Shown here: piece after piece, positions 1-7,418 of the stretch
Layout: each line of letters opens with the position of its first letter
How positions within the stretch are numbered: position 1 is the stretch's first letter
NCBI GenBank assembly: GCA_964519955.1
Contig: CAZFLM010000069.1
Coordinates: 1-36,186 of the forward strand
Length of the DNA: 36,186 nt
Reading direction: 5' to 3'
Source: CAZFLM01 sp964519955
GTDB taxonomy: Bacteria; Armatimonadota; Chthonomonadetes; Chthonomonadales; CAJBBX01
Position numbers and translations under genes: made by a program
Notes under the pieces: generated by a model
Told to the model about the DNA's origin: nothing
Seen by the model: the letters and a program-made list of their open reading frames with translations, nothing else
The model's database searches: none

Positions 1-79
1 TGGCATGACATACAATATCGCGATGAGTGGCCGTCCTTTTTCATCGCGCTTCTAGCCTGGGCCAAGCACGAGTGCAGCG

Positions 80-104
80 GTGGGATGGGCCTCCGTGCCC
101 GTCC
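80..104 (+). repeat. Solitary REP-like palindrome (degenerate copy)
   Basis: A short imperfect palindrome with the pattern GTGGGATGGGC-N-GTGCCCGTCC. It matches the core of the repeats around the RAYT gene at 4864-5325 and the solitary copies at 27354-27380 and 35345-35372, but with several substitutions. It is read as an old dispersed REP copy in intergenic DNA. Confidence 0.55.
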
Positions 105-421
105 GGCACCACTCATGAGTAGGTCAGACTAGCCGCGTCGTCGCGGCGATTGACATCCGTCGGCTCCACCCCTCGACGGGGGTGGGGCCGACGCGCGTTT
201 CCGAGGCCAACGGCTCGGGCCGCACGAGGCGGCGGGGCACACTAGGACCGACCGACCGAAATGAACCAGGTTATGTCGCCCTCTGTGTCGAACCTGGCGC
301 TCGACCGGGCCGCCGAAGCCCGGCCCGCGGCGGCCGGTGTCGGCCGACTGCGACAGCGACCGGCCAAACCGTTGCGGTGCGATGGCAGCCGGCGAACTAC
401 CCTCGGCAAGGAGAATGCGCC
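105..421. other. Intergenic stretch with no recognisable gene
   Basis: No open frame here has protein-like composition; the frame that opens at 182 is Arg/Gly/Pro-rich until the real start at 422. A 7-bp inverted repeat, CCAGGTT (266-272) with AACCTGG (291-297), and several GC-rich stems could fold in the leader of the downstream gene. No known riboswitch core is recognised. A TACAAT hexamer lies at 11-16, but a matching -35 would fall outside the window. Confidence 0.4.
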
Positions 422-1111
422 TTGACACGCTTGGCACTGCTCGCTCTGGCCCTTTGCGCCTGTTCGATCGCCCCCGCGATGGCCGAAGATATCGGCACCG
501 TCCCTTCCGCGAACCAGCTCAAGAAGGGCGAAGTCAGCCTCAGCGGTTACTGGGTGGACCTCCACTCGCCGCACGGAGCCGCGCAGAACATGAGCTACGA
601 GACGCTCGCGGTCGGCATCACGGACCGGCTGGAGCTGGGCGTGCATCACATGAAGATCGACAAGGACGACGCCGCCACGCTGCTCGTCGCCAACTACAAG
701 CTCGTCTCGCAGACCGCGACCAACCCGGACGTGATCGTCGGCGTGCGCAACTTCACGGCGCAACCCACCACGATACGAACGAGCGTCCGCGACAAGAGCA
801 GCGACCCGTCCTTCTACGTCTCGATCGCCAAGACCTATGCGCTCCAGAAGGACGCCCCGGCCGGTCCCAGCGTGCGCATCCACATGAGCATGGGCACGAG
901 CGACTGGACGATCCTCTACCACAAGCGCCACGAGGGGGTATTCGGCGGCTTCCAGTTCCGCGTTGCCCCATGGCTGGCCGCGGTCGCGCTGCACGACGGC
1001 AGCGTCTGGATCTCCGGCCTCACCCTCATCCCGACCAAGGGCGTCGCGCTGAAGATCGGGCGATTCGACAAGCACGACTGGTACAGCGTCTCCCTGAAGC
1101 ACCAGTTCTGA
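422..1111 (+). CDS. Exported putative outer-membrane beta-barrel protein, unknown function
   Basis: 229 residues. The start is taken at TTG 422, preceded by an AAGGAG Shine-Dalgarno; the frame upstream has no protein-like composition. Residues 1-21 form a signal peptide (short basic start, LALLALALCACSIAPAMA core, AxA-like site before EDIG). The mature part alternates polar and hydrophobic residues in beta-strand fashion and ends in Phe (WYSVSLKHQF), which is the usual C-terminal signature recognised by the barrel-assembly machinery. This suggests an outer-membrane barrel of about 10-12 strands. No specific family is recognised. An exported beta-rich periplasmic protein remains possible. It lies alone, with an inverted repeat downstream at 1161-1208. 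Confidence 0.6.
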   Translation: MTRLALLALALCACSIAPAMAEDIGTVPSANQLKKGEVSLSGYWVDLHSPHGAAQNMSYETLAVGITDRLELGVHHMKIDKDDAATLLVANYKLVSQTATNPDVIVGVRNFTAQPTTIRTSVRDKSSDPSFYVSIAKTYALQKDAPAGPSVRIHMSMGTSDWTILYHKRHEGVFGGFQFRVAPWLAAVALHDGSVWISGLTLIPTKGVALKIGRFDKHDWYSVSLKHQF

Positions 1112-1160
1112 GCCCCGCGGCGCCGCGCTGATCGGCGGACGCCGCCCAAGCCCGCAGGAC

Positions 1161-1208
1161 CCGATCGGCCCTCCCCAGGCGCTCCAGAGCCCGCGGAGGG
1201 CCGATCGG
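1161..1208. repeat. Perfect 14-bp inverted repeat, possible terminator
   Basis: CCGATCGGCCCTCC at 1161-1174 pairs perfectly with 1195-1208 across a 20-nt loop. It lies 50 bp after the stop of the gene at 422-1111. There is no T-run, so Rho-independent termination is not certain. Further GATCGG copies lie nearby (about 1131 and 1241). Confidence 0.55.
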
Positions 1209-1310
1209 CGTCTCTGGCCGGATCCGCCACACGCCATCTCCCGATCGCCGGGCCGGCCCTCGACGGTCACGTACTTTAGCTGGCGCCGTCACTCCGGCGC
1301 GGATTCCCTC

Positions 1311-1339
1311 TTGACAACGCGGCAATTCTCCTGTACAAT
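1311..1339 (+). promoter_or_regulatory. Sigma-70-type promoter of the LacI-prepilin operon
   Basis: TTGACA at 1311-1316, a 17-nt spacer and TACAAT at 1334-1339 make a near-consensus housekeeping promoter. Transcription should start near 1346, inside the palindrome at 1342-1359 and only about 26 nt before the chosen LacI start codon. Confidence 0.85.
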
Positions 1340-1341
1340 GC

Positions 1342-1359
1342 TGCTAACATACGTTAGCA
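1342..1359. promoter_or_regulatory. Palindromic operator, probably LacI-type autoregulatory site
   Basis: TGCTAACATACGTTAGCA consists of 7-bp perfect arms around a 4-nt centre. It starts 2 bp after the -10 box and covers the predicted transcription start, where a bound repressor would block RNA polymerase. The size and symmetry suit a LacI-family dimer, and the next gene encodes one. A related 18-bp palindrome lies at 17090-17107. Confidence 0.7.
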
Positions 1360-1371
1360 ATGGAGCACCGG

Positions 1372-2424
1372 ATGCCGGGCAAACCGAAGGCGGGCAGAGC
1401 AACACTGAGCGATGTGGCCACCAAAGCCGGGGTCTCGCGCACGACTGCCTCCCTCGTGCTGAGCGGCAAATCCGACCAGCACCGCATCGCCGACGACACC
1501 CAGCACCGTGTCAAACAGGCGGCCGCCGCGCTCGACTACTCGCCGAACCTGCTCGTCCGGTCGATGCAGCAGGGGCGGACCAACATCATCACCTTCCTGA
1601 GCGCATTCCGCCACCGGTTCCGCGACGACATCTACATGGACCGGCTGTCGACGGCCGTGGAGCAGGCCGCCGGCAAGCGAGGCTGCAACGTCCTGGTCTA
1701 CTGCGACTTCGGCGTCTCGACAGAGGCCACCTACCGGTTCCTCAACGGCGGCCATGCGGACGGGCTCCTGTTCTTCGCTCCCCTGCCCAACGATCCGCTC
1801 CTGCCTCTCCTGCGCACCTCCCGCCTGCCCACGGTGCTGATCAACGCCCAGGATGCGGAGGGCATCCTGCCCTCCGTCCGCGACGATGCGCCATCGGGAA
1901 TGCGGGAGGTCGCCGACGCCTTGCTCGACCTCGGGCACCGGCGCGTCGCCGCCTTCGTACAGCGCGGGCCCGATCAGCGGGACTCCGGCCCCCGCGCCGC
2001 CATGCTGACGGGCCGAATGGGCGAGGCCGGCGCGAGCGTCGTCGAGGCGAACGTCCCGACCGGCAGCGTCAGCGACGCCAGGGCCGCCGTCGAAGCCGTC
2101 CTCTCCGCCCCGCAGCCCCCAACCGCCATCTTCTGCTGGCATGACCGCCTCGCGTACACGGTGCTCGAGGCCTGCGAGGACCTCGGCATCGCCGTGCCGG
2201 ATCGATTGTCCGTCGTTGGCTACGACGGCCTGCGATGGCCCGCCGGCACGCGCCACATCACCGCGTCCGTGGCGGTCGACATGGACGCCCTGGCCGATGC
2301 CGCGGTCAACCTGCTCGACCGCTATATCCAGGGCCGCGTCGAGGGTGTCCTGTCTCAGTTGCTCCCGGTCACCTTCGAGCGCGGCACCACGCTTGCCCCA
2401 CCACACACCCGAACCACCGACTAA
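1372..2424 (+). CDS. LacI-family transcriptional regulator
   Basis: 350 residues, typical LacI/GalR length. Residues about 10-30 form the helix-turn-helix (TLSDVATKAGVSRTTASLVL), followed by the hinge-helix region (LDYSPNLLVRSMQQGRT) and a periplasmic-binding-protein-like sensor domain (about residues 60-345). The sensor keeps family landmarks such as VVGYDGL. ATG 1372 is preferred over ATG 1360 because GGAG sits 6 nt upstream of it; 1360 lies immediately after the operator and has no ribosome site. The gene probably represses its own promoter through the palindrome at 1342-1359. The prepilin gene starts 15 bp after its stop, so the regulator and prepilin are probably one operon. The effector is unknown; sugars are usual for the family and fit the neighbouring hydrolases. 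Confidence 0.93.
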   Translation: MPGKPKAGRATLSDVATKAGVSRTTASLVLSGKSDQHRIADDTQHRVKQAAAALDYSPNLLVRSMQQGRTNIITFLSAFRHRFRDDIYMDRLSTAVEQAAGKRGCNVLVYCDFGVSTEATYRFLNGGHADGLLFFAPLPNDPLLPLLRTSRLPTVLINAQDAEGILPSVRDDAPSGMREVADALLDLGHRRVAAFVQRGPDQRDSGPRAAMLTGRMGEAGASVVEANVPTGSVSDARAAVEAVLSAPQPPTAIFCWHDRLAYTVLEACEDLGIAVPDRLSVVGYDGLRWPAGTRHITASVAVDMDALADAAVNLLDRYIQGRVEGVLSQLLPVTFERGTTLAPPHTRTTD

Positions 2425-2439
2425 CCGAAGGAGATGCCA

Positions 2440-3162
2440 ATGAAGTCGCTCACCAGTTGGCGGCGACGAGGGTTCACGCTGATCGAGTTGCTCGTCGTTA
2501 TCGCAATTATCGCTATACTTGCCGCGATCCTGTTCCCGGTGTTCGCACAGGCGCGCGAGAAGGCCCGCGGCACCACCTGCCTATCGAACAACAAGCAGAT
2601 CATGCTCGGCGAGCTGATGTACATCCAGGACTACGACGAGACGCACAGCTTCGCTTGGGGCTGGGACTCGGACTGGAAGCCCTGGCACAAGCAGATCGAT
2701 CCCTACGTCAAGAACCAGCAGTTGTGGCACTGCCCGAGCGACGCGTGGAGCCGCGGCGGCGCTACTCCGGTCTCCTACAGCCAGAACTTCCGATGGCCGG
2801 AGGGGAGCTGGGGCTGGAGCAGCACCTCCTACAGCTACTTGATGTCGCCCGCGGCGTCCGCTGAGGCGTCCATCGGCAGCCCGGCAACGACGATCTTCGT
2901 CGCGGAGCGCCCGAACTGGTATCACCAGTGGGACCAGGGGTGGGCGACTGAGGTCTTCTGGGACTACAGCGAGTTCACCATGACCGGCGGCGGCTCGACG
3001 CAGCACTCGCTTGGCGGCAACTACGCCCTCTGCGACGGCCACGCTAAGTGGATGCGCATCGATCAGACCCGCAAGCCGGTCGGCAACCAGACGACGGATC
3101 CGGCCCGCCGCGACCCGCCGGATGGCCCGTGGCCGAACGGCATGTGGGACAAGCGCCAGTAG
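2440..3162 (+). CDS. Prepilin-like protein with H-X9-DG C-terminal domain (copy 1)
   Basis: 240 residues. ATG 2440 is chosen over ATG 2434 because GAAGGAG (2427-2433) directly abuts the latter. A short basic start ending in Gly precedes FTLIELL, the prepilin peptidase site. A 25-residue hydrophobic helix follows and runs into the LFPVFAQAREKAR segment typical of Armatimonadota and Planctomycetota pseudopilins. Near the C-terminus HSLGGNYALCDGHAKW gives the H-X9-DG motif. The Trp- and Tyr-rich middle (about residues 60-200) resembles a ligand-binding or assembly domain of unknown role. After cleavage the protein should sit in the inner membrane or a pilus-like fibre. It is co-transcribed with LacI upstream and the small membrane protein downstream. 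Confidence 0.9.
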   Translation: MKSLTSWRRRGFTLIELLVVIAIIAILAAILFPVFAQAREKARGTTCLSNNKQIMLGELMYIQDYDETHSFAWGWDSDWKPWHKQIDPYVKNQQLWHCPSDAWSRGGATPVSYSQNFRWPEGSWGWSSTSYSYLMSPAASAEASIGSPATTIFVAERPNWYHQWDQGWATEVFWDYSEFTMTGGGSTQHSLGGNYALCDGHAKWMRIDQTRKPVGNQTTDPARRDPPDGPWPNGMWDKRQ

Positions 3163-3184
3163 ACTGGCCCGGAGCGACACACCT

Positions 3185-3454
3185 ATGAAGAAGGAAGTCA
3201 GCCCGGCCATCGTCGTAACCGTGCTTGTCGTCCTGATCGGCGCCGTGGGAGGATGGATCTTCTACGGGATGCAGCCGCACACGCCGGCCGGCGTCAAGTA
3301 CACGCCCGGGGTGCCGCCGTGGATGGAGAAGGGCGCGGCCAAGAACTACAAGCCCACGCCGGACTACCCGCAGACTGCCGGCGCGGCCCAGGGGGCGATG
3401 ACGCCCGGACAGCCGCCCGCCGGTCCACCCGGCCCCCCGGCCATCAACCGATAG
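3185..3454 (+). CDS. Small single-pass membrane protein with Pro/Gly-rich tail (copy 1)
   Basis: 89 residues starting at ATG 3185, 22 bp after the prepilin stop, with GGAG upstream. Residues about 8-28 (IVVTVLVVLIGAVGGWIFYG) form one membrane helix. An MQP motif and a roughly 55-residue extracytoplasmic tail rich in Pro, Gly and Ala follow, probably disordered. It is clearly related to the protein at 18162-18458 (shared MK-x-E start, hydrophobic helix, aromatic residues and MQP), which also follows a prepilin gene. No named family is recognised. Its place and shape suggest a partner, chaperone or anchor for the adjacent pseudopilin; this is inference from position only. Confidence 0.75.
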   Translation: MKKEVSPAIVVTVLVVLIGAVGGWIFYGMQPHTPAGVKYTPGVPPWMEKGAAKNYKPTPDYPQTAGAAQGAMTPGQPPAGPPGPPAINR

Positions 3455-3469
3455 TCCAGCAAGTAGCAG

Positions 3470-3502
3470 CCGGCCCCACCCTCCACGTGAGGATGGGGCC
3501 GG
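3470..3502. terminator. Bidirectional terminator between convergent genes
   Basis: CCGGCCCCA (3470-3478) pairs with TGGGGCCGG (3494-3502). The two genes on either side converge here: the small membrane protein ends at 3454 (+) and the URO-D-like gene ends at 3509 (-). There is only a short TT after the stem. Confidence 0.65.
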
Positions 3503-3508
3503 TTCGTG

Positions 3509-4687
3509 TCAGGGCATCTGCCCCCCGAGTTCCACGCACCGCATCCGGTAGTGCTCGTAGTTCGCCAGGCTCACCTCCATCGGCACGCCGTGGTCGCAGG
3601 TAGGGATGTACCCTCCGCGCTCCCGCATCGCAGGCAGGATCCGCTCCACCATCTCGTCGATGGCCGCGGGCCCCTGCGCCAGCACGCGCTTGTCGATGCC
3701 GCCGAAGATGACCAGGTCCGGGTACTGCCGCCCGACCTCGACCACGTCGCAGCCCGATGCCACCTCGAACGGGCTCATCGTGGTCATGCCCATCTCGCGG
3801 TAGACCGGGATGGCCGGCGCCGCGAAGCCGTCCGTGTCGACGTGGACGTACAGCTTCCGCCCCTTGTCGATCTGCCGCGCGCGCAGGTTGGCGATGATCT
3901 GCTGGTAGTAGGGCAGCAGGAACTCGCGCATCATCGCGGGCGAGATGAGCAGGCCGTGGTTGTAGCAGATGTCCTCGGCGAAGAAGATCTCGTCGATCGT
4001 CACGTGCTCCTGGTGCCGCGCGATGACGGCGTCCGCCAGATCGAACCAGGCGCGCATGCAGTCGTGGATCAGATCCGGCTGGTCGCAGAAGGCGAACAGC
4101 AGGTCGCCCGGTCCGACGAGGCTGCGCAGGTACATGTAGCCGCCGATGAGCCCCTGCGAGATCATCAGCCCGCGCCCCGCCGCCTGCTTCGCCGCCGCCA
4201 TCCGCTCGTCGAGGTCGGCGCAGCGCTCCGGCGAGGCCGGGTCGAGGCGCCACCTGACGTCGTCCTCCCACGTGCGGCGGTCCTTCACCGGGTGGTCGAG
4301 GTACTCGGGCATGAACCCGTCGCGCCGCCCCTTGAAGTAGAGCACCTTGCGCCCGGCGTAGTCCTGCACCACCTCGTGGTCGCCCCGGTCCTCGACCACC
4401 TTGGTCTCGAAGCAGGGCTGGAACGCCGCCTCGCACCACCCGAGCTGCCCCAACCCGTGCATCCCACCCGGGTCGTAGTGGAAGCGCGCCGCCAGGCTCT
4501 CCTCGCGCGAGAGCCCCTCCTCGTACCACCGCTCCAGGCAGTAGAAGCCGAACTCCCGCCGGATGAGAGGCAGCCCAGGCGTGATGGCGTAGGTATCGCG
4601 CAGATGCCGCGCGTGCGGGTCCATCGCCTCCCGCGGAAGCATGGCATGGATACCGTCGGGTGTGGGTTGATTGGTTGTCTCGCTCAA
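3509..4687 (-). CDS. Uroporphyrinogen decarboxylase (URO-D)-fold family protein
   Basis: 392 residues from a TTG start at 4687, supported by GAGG 6 nt upstream; the next in-frame ATG is 15 codons in. The sequence has the URO-D superfamily pattern: an N-terminal stretch with tyrosines, a central FFAEDICYNHG..SPAMMREFLLPYY segment, FGGIDKRVLAQGP, and a terminal YIPTCDHGVPMEVSLANYEHYR. This is the divergent group common in Planctomycetota and Armatimonadota sugar-use loci, not a haem enzyme. The classic HemE N-terminal substrate-binding signature is not seen. Related methyltransferases (MtaA/MtbA) use the same fold, so a methyl-transfer or demethylation role on plant-derived aromatics or sugars is possible but unproven. 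No partner corrinoid protein is visible here. Confidence 0.8.
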   Translation of the reverse strand: MSETTNQPTPDGIHAMLPREAMDPHARHLRDTYAITPGLPLIRREFGFYCLERWYEEGLSREESLAARFHYDPGGMHGLGQLGWCEAAFQPCFETKVVEDRGDHEVVQDYAGRKVLYFKGRRDGFMPEYLDHPVKDRRTWEDDVRWRLDPASPERCADLDERMAAAKQAAGRGLMISQGLIGGYMYLRSLVGPGDLLFAFCDQPDLIHDCMRAWFDLADAVIARHQEHVTIDEIFFAEDICYNHGLLISPAMMREFLLPYYQQIIANLRARQIDKGRKLYVHVDTDGFAAPAIPVYREMGMTTMSPFEVASGCDVVEVGRQYPDLVIFGGIDKRVLAQGPAAIDEMVERILPAMRERGGYIPTCDHGVPMEVSLANYEHYRMRCVELGGQMP

Positions 4688-4734
4688 GTGATGCCTCTTA
4701 TCCTCTCATGTGCGACGCGCCTTCAGATTCCCGC

Positions 4735-4864
4735 CCAGCACAGTGCCGAAGTGAGGCGGGCGTCCCTGCCTGCCGACCGAAGCCCCTAGCCATGCTCCGA
4801 CTCCCACCCAGCACGACGCCGAAGTGAGGCGGGCGTCCCTGCCTGCCGACCGCAGCCCCTCGCC
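4735..4864 (+). repeat. Two tandem 73-bp REP-containing units, left of RAYT
   Basis: Units start at 4735 and 4808 (CCAGCAC...), a period of 73 bp, each with core GGCGGGCGTCCCTGCCTGCC, a stem with a short loop. The unit matches those at 5385-5753 in the same orientation. The second unit runs into the 3' end of the RAYT gene. These units have CCTGCCTGCC where the right-hand array has CCTGCCCGCC. Confidence 0.85.
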
Positions 4865-5325
4865 TACTCATCTCGCGGCCACACCCACTCGTACCACTCC
4901 AACTCCGGCCACCGCTTGCCCGGGTTGCCGACAATGTACGCGAGCTTCTCGAGGAACTCGGCCTCGTCGCGGACGATCCGGTCGTACGCCTCCTCCTGCC
5001 AGACGACCCCGACGCGATGGTGGTCCCGCTGAAGCCGGTTCGCCGTGTAGGACTTCCACGAGTGGACGATCGTCTCAAGCCTGTGGGGCGCGATAGGATG
5101 GACCAGCACATGCACATGGTCGTCCATCACGACCCCCGCGCCACATTCGTATCGGTTGCCATCGAAGTGCAGGATGGCATCGCGAACTACCGTGCGCTCT
5201 TCGGGCGACAACCCGGGCTGTAGGGGCGCCAAGCGCCACGTCACGAAGTAGACGACGTTGGTCGCCCTCCAATGTGGAAGACGCCGCGTGGAGGAATGGA
5301 AGTCGTCCAATCCGATGGTCCTCAT
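4864..5325 (-). CDS. REP-associated tyrosine transposase (RAYT, Y1/HUH family)
   Basis: 153 residues, normal for a RAYT. ATG 5325 is used. The ATG follows the inverted REP copy, and the conserved part begins soon after (RLPHWRATNVVYFVTWRL). The HUH metal-binding motif is DDHVHVLVHP, preceded by GVVMDDHVH. The nucleophilic tyrosine is expected in EKLAYIVGNPGKRWPE near the C-terminus. WKSYTANRLQ and VVWQEEAYDRIVRDE are typical family landmarks. Such single-strand nucleases cut and join at REP palindromes and are thought to spread them. The gene looks intact and lies between REP arrays on both sides, the normal arrangement. No Shine-Dalgarno is clear, so the start is provisional. Confidence 0.9.
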   Translation of the reverse strand: MRTIGLDDFHSSTRRLPHWRATNVVYFVTWRLAPLQPGLSPEERTVVRDAILHFDGNRYECGAGVVMDDHVHVLVHPIAPHRLETIVHSWKSYTANRLQRDHHRVGVVWQEEAYDRIVRDEAEFLEKLAYIVGNPGKRWPELEWYEWVWPRDE

Positions 5326-5353
5326 GGGCGGGCAGGGACGCCCGCCCCACCAC
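5326..5353 (-). repeat. Inverted REP at the 5' end of RAYT
   Basis: On the minus strand it reads GTGGTGGGGCGGGCGTCCCT followed by GCCCGCCC and then the RAYT ATG. It has the opposite orientation to the flanking tandem arrays. This version, with GTGGTGGG before the core, is also the one at 27354-27380 and 35345-35372, so it may be the copy type that spreads. Confidence 0.8.
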
Positions 5354-5384
5354 AACCCTCTACCCTGAGAAGCACCAGTCCAGA

Positions 5385-5753
5385 CCACGCACAACGCCGA
5401 AGTGGGGCGGGCGTCCCTGCCCGCCGACCGCAGCCCCTCGCCACGCCCCAACTCCCGCNNNNNNNNNNNNNNNNNNNNNNNNNNNNNNNNNNNNNNNNNN
5501 NNNNNNNNNNNNNNNNNNNNNNNNNNNNNNNNNNNNNNNNNNNNNNNNNNNNNNNNNNCACAGCGCCGAGGCGGGGCGGGCGTCCCTGCCCGCCGACCGC
5601 AGCCCCTCGCCAGGCCCCAACCCGCGCCCAGCACAGCGCCGAAGTGGGGCGGGCGTCCCTGCCCGCCGACCGCAGCCCCTCGCCAGGCCCCAACGCGCGC
5701 CCAGCACAGCGCCGAAGTGGGGCGGGCGTCCCTGCCCGCCGGCTGCAGCCCCC
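5385..5753 (+). repeat. Tandem array of 73-bp REP units, right of RAYT, interrupted by an assembly gap
   Basis: One unit (5385-5458) precedes the N-run. After it come the rest of a unit up to 5627, a full unit from 5628 and a last one from 5701. Each contains GCCGAAGTGGGGCGGGCGTC and then CCTGCCCGCC. Full units are nearly identical. The last unit ends at the stop codon of the hydrolase gene (5754-5756), so that gene's end was probably set by or lies against the array. Confidence 0.88.
5459..5558. other. Assembly gap (100 N)
   Basis: Exactly 100 unknown bases, a conventional filler length. It sits inside the tandem 73-bp array, where short-read assembly would be expected to collapse. The true number of repeats is unknown. 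The spacing between known units across the gap is not a multiple of 73, so the filler length is not the true length. Confidence 0.98.
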
Positions 5754-7418
5754 CTACACCGGCGGCTTCACCCACGCATCGGCGTGCTCGGCGTGGTAGA
5801 TGCGAACCAGTTCCTGCAGCGCCGCGGTGGCCGCCGGGGTACGCTGGCCGCCGTGCGCGTAGTGCTCGCGGTCCAGCAGCGCGCGGAGGTAGAGCACACG
5901 CCAGCGCCACGCCGCACGCACCTTGGGCAGCAGCTTGACGTCGGCGCGCTGGAGCAGGTCGAACGCCTCCGCCGAGCCGGCATCGGTCGCGGGCCGGGTG
6001 TGGTTCTTCTCGAGGATCGCCACCGCCCTGGCGACATCCTCCGCCACGTCCGGCGAGAACTCGAAGGCCGCGTACCGGCGCACCGTGTCCATGGCCGGCG
6101 TGTCGCGCTTCCAGTAGAACCGTGCGTAGGCGGCCTTGTTGATGTCCTCGTAGATGCCCTCCGAATAGGGGAAGCCGCCGGAGACGTGGTCGCGCACCGA
6201 GTCCCACAGCCCCTGGAAGCGGCCGGGCAGCGGGTTCGCGCCGTAGCCGCCCCACGGCCCCATACCCCACATGCTGATCTCAGGGAAGTTGATGAGCGGC
6301 AATCCGCCCGGCACACCGTGGTCCAGCGGATACCGGGGGTAGGTGGTGTGCGAGTCGGCCAGGATGTAGTCCAGCCACGCAGGCCGCTTCTCGAACGCGC
6401 GCGTCAGCCCGGACCACTCGCCCTCGTCGAGCTTGGCGTCGAGGAGCCAGGTGGAGAGCACGATCTTGACGCGCGGATACAGCTTGCGGGCCATCTCGGC
6501 GACGGGCTGCGCGCACTTCAGGAACCCGTTCGCGCCCCACGGCTTGCACTGCTCGCAGCCGCACCCGCCCTGGTCGTACGGCCAGATGGAGAGGAAGTCG
6601 ACGCCGACCGGACGGAAGTCCTCCAGCTCGCGCCGGATGTTGCTCAGGATCAGGTCCAGCCCGCCGGGCTTGCTGGGGCAGACCTCGACGCCGTACATTC
6701 CGCGGATCTCGATCTGCGTCGGCGCCGTCAGGCGCAGCTCCGTCGGCGTGGTCGCGTAGCCCTCGTTGCCCAGCACGCCGAGGCCCGCCTCCAGCCCGAT
6801 CGCCTTCGCCGCGGACAGGATGGCGCGCAGACGCTCCCGCATCTTCACCGCGGCCGGGTCGTCGAACCCGGTGAAGTGGTGCATGTCGTACCAGACGAGC
6901 AGGCGGTTGTAGCCCCACAGCGCCAGGTCCTCGATGTAGCGGTTGACCTCATCGATGGGCGCGTCGTGGTAGAAGTTGTGGAAGTGCGTGGCGAAGTAGA
7001 TGGCGCGGAACGGCAGCTCCGGCGCATCCTGGCCGCGCCATGCGCCCGGCGTGAAGCCCTCCGCGTCACACCGGCTCTCGCGCAGGAACCGGCCCACACC
7101 ATACAGCAGCCCGCGCGCGTCCGCCCCGACGATGCGCACCGACCCCCGCGGCCCGTCCGCGATCTCGAACGACTCCGCCTTCCCGCCCCGCCGGATGCTC
7201 AGGTCAACGACCAGTTCGCCGGCGCCGCCGACGCTCACGACCGCATCGCACCGCTCGCGGATACGCCGCGCCATCACCGCCGCGATGCGAGGCGCCAGCG
7301 CGTTCCTCGTAGACAGCCGAATGCCGACACTCTTCACCGCCCGCCTCCCCTCCGCCACCTGCCCCGTCGCGGCGACCGACATGGCCATCAGCACGGCCAA
7401 CGCCACAGGTGTGCGCAT
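5754..7418 (-). CDS. Secreted GH20/GH67-like glycoside hydrolase-type protein
   Basis: 554 residues. The start ATG at 7418 overlaps the stop of the upstream gene in TGATG, so translation is coupled; the same frame upstream of it is only a shadow. Residues 1-20 are a signal peptide (MRTPVALAVLMAMSVAATGQ). Residues about 25-115 resemble the alpha/beta domain that precedes the barrel in GH20 and GH67 enzymes (FEIADGPRGSVRIVGADARGLLYGVGRFLRE). A TIM barrel follows (about 130-470; PFRAIYF, LALWGYNRLLVWYD, DFLSIWPYDQGGCGCEQC). The C-terminal quarter is helical. A CxCxxC motif is at C286/C288/C291. The Asp-Glu pair of GH20 hexosaminidases is not seen, so substrate and mechanism are unknown; uronic acid or amino-sugar glycosides are possible. 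It is last in the GH42-GH36-like operon. Confidence 0.68.
   Translation of the reverse strand: MRTPVALAVLMAMSVAATGQVAEGRRAVKSVGIRLSTRNALAPRIAAVMARRIRERCDAVVSVGGAGELVVDLSIRRGGKAESFEIADGPRGSVRIVGADARGLLYGVGRFLRESRCDAEGFTPGAWRGQDAPELPFRAIYFATHFHNFYHDAPIDEVNRYIEDLALWGYNRLLVWYDMHHFTGFDDPAAVKMRERLRAILSAAKAIGLEAGLGVLGNEGYATTPTELRLTAPTQIEIRGMYGVEVCPSKPGGLDLILSNIRRELEDFRPVGVDFLSIWPYDQGGCGCEQCKPWGANGFLKCAQPVAEMARKLYPRVKIVLSTWLLDAKLDEGEWSGLTRAFEKRPAWLDYILADSHTTYPRYPLDHGVPGGLPLINFPEISMWGMGPWGGYGANPLPGRFQGLWDSVRDHVSGGFPYSEGIYEDINKAAYARFYWKRDTPAMDTVRRYAAFEFSPDVAEDVARAVAILEKNHTRPATDAGSAEAFDLLQRADVKLLPKVRAAWRWRVLYLRALLDREHYAHGGQRTPAATAALQELVRIYHAEHADAWVKPPV

Noticed and set aside
3509..4687. Haem-biosynthesis uroporphyrinogen decarboxylase (HemE)
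   Set aside because: The fold matches, but the HemE substrate-binding N-terminus is not seen and no haem gene is near. It belongs to the divergent URO-D-like group.
5385..5753. Regular repeats that might be a CRISPR array
   Set aside because: The whole 73-bp unit is repeated, with no variable spacers, each unit holds a REP palindrome, and a RAYT gene lies beside it. No cas gene is present.
4864..6270. Single long minus-strand frame joining the RAYT and sequence beyond the N-run
   Set aside because: It passes through the assembly gap and repeats, and only the part after 5325 resembles a protein.
5754..7418. Active GH20 beta-hexosaminidase
   Set aside because: The fore-domain and barrel resemble GH20, but the catalytic Asp-Glu pair was not found, so no activity is assigned.
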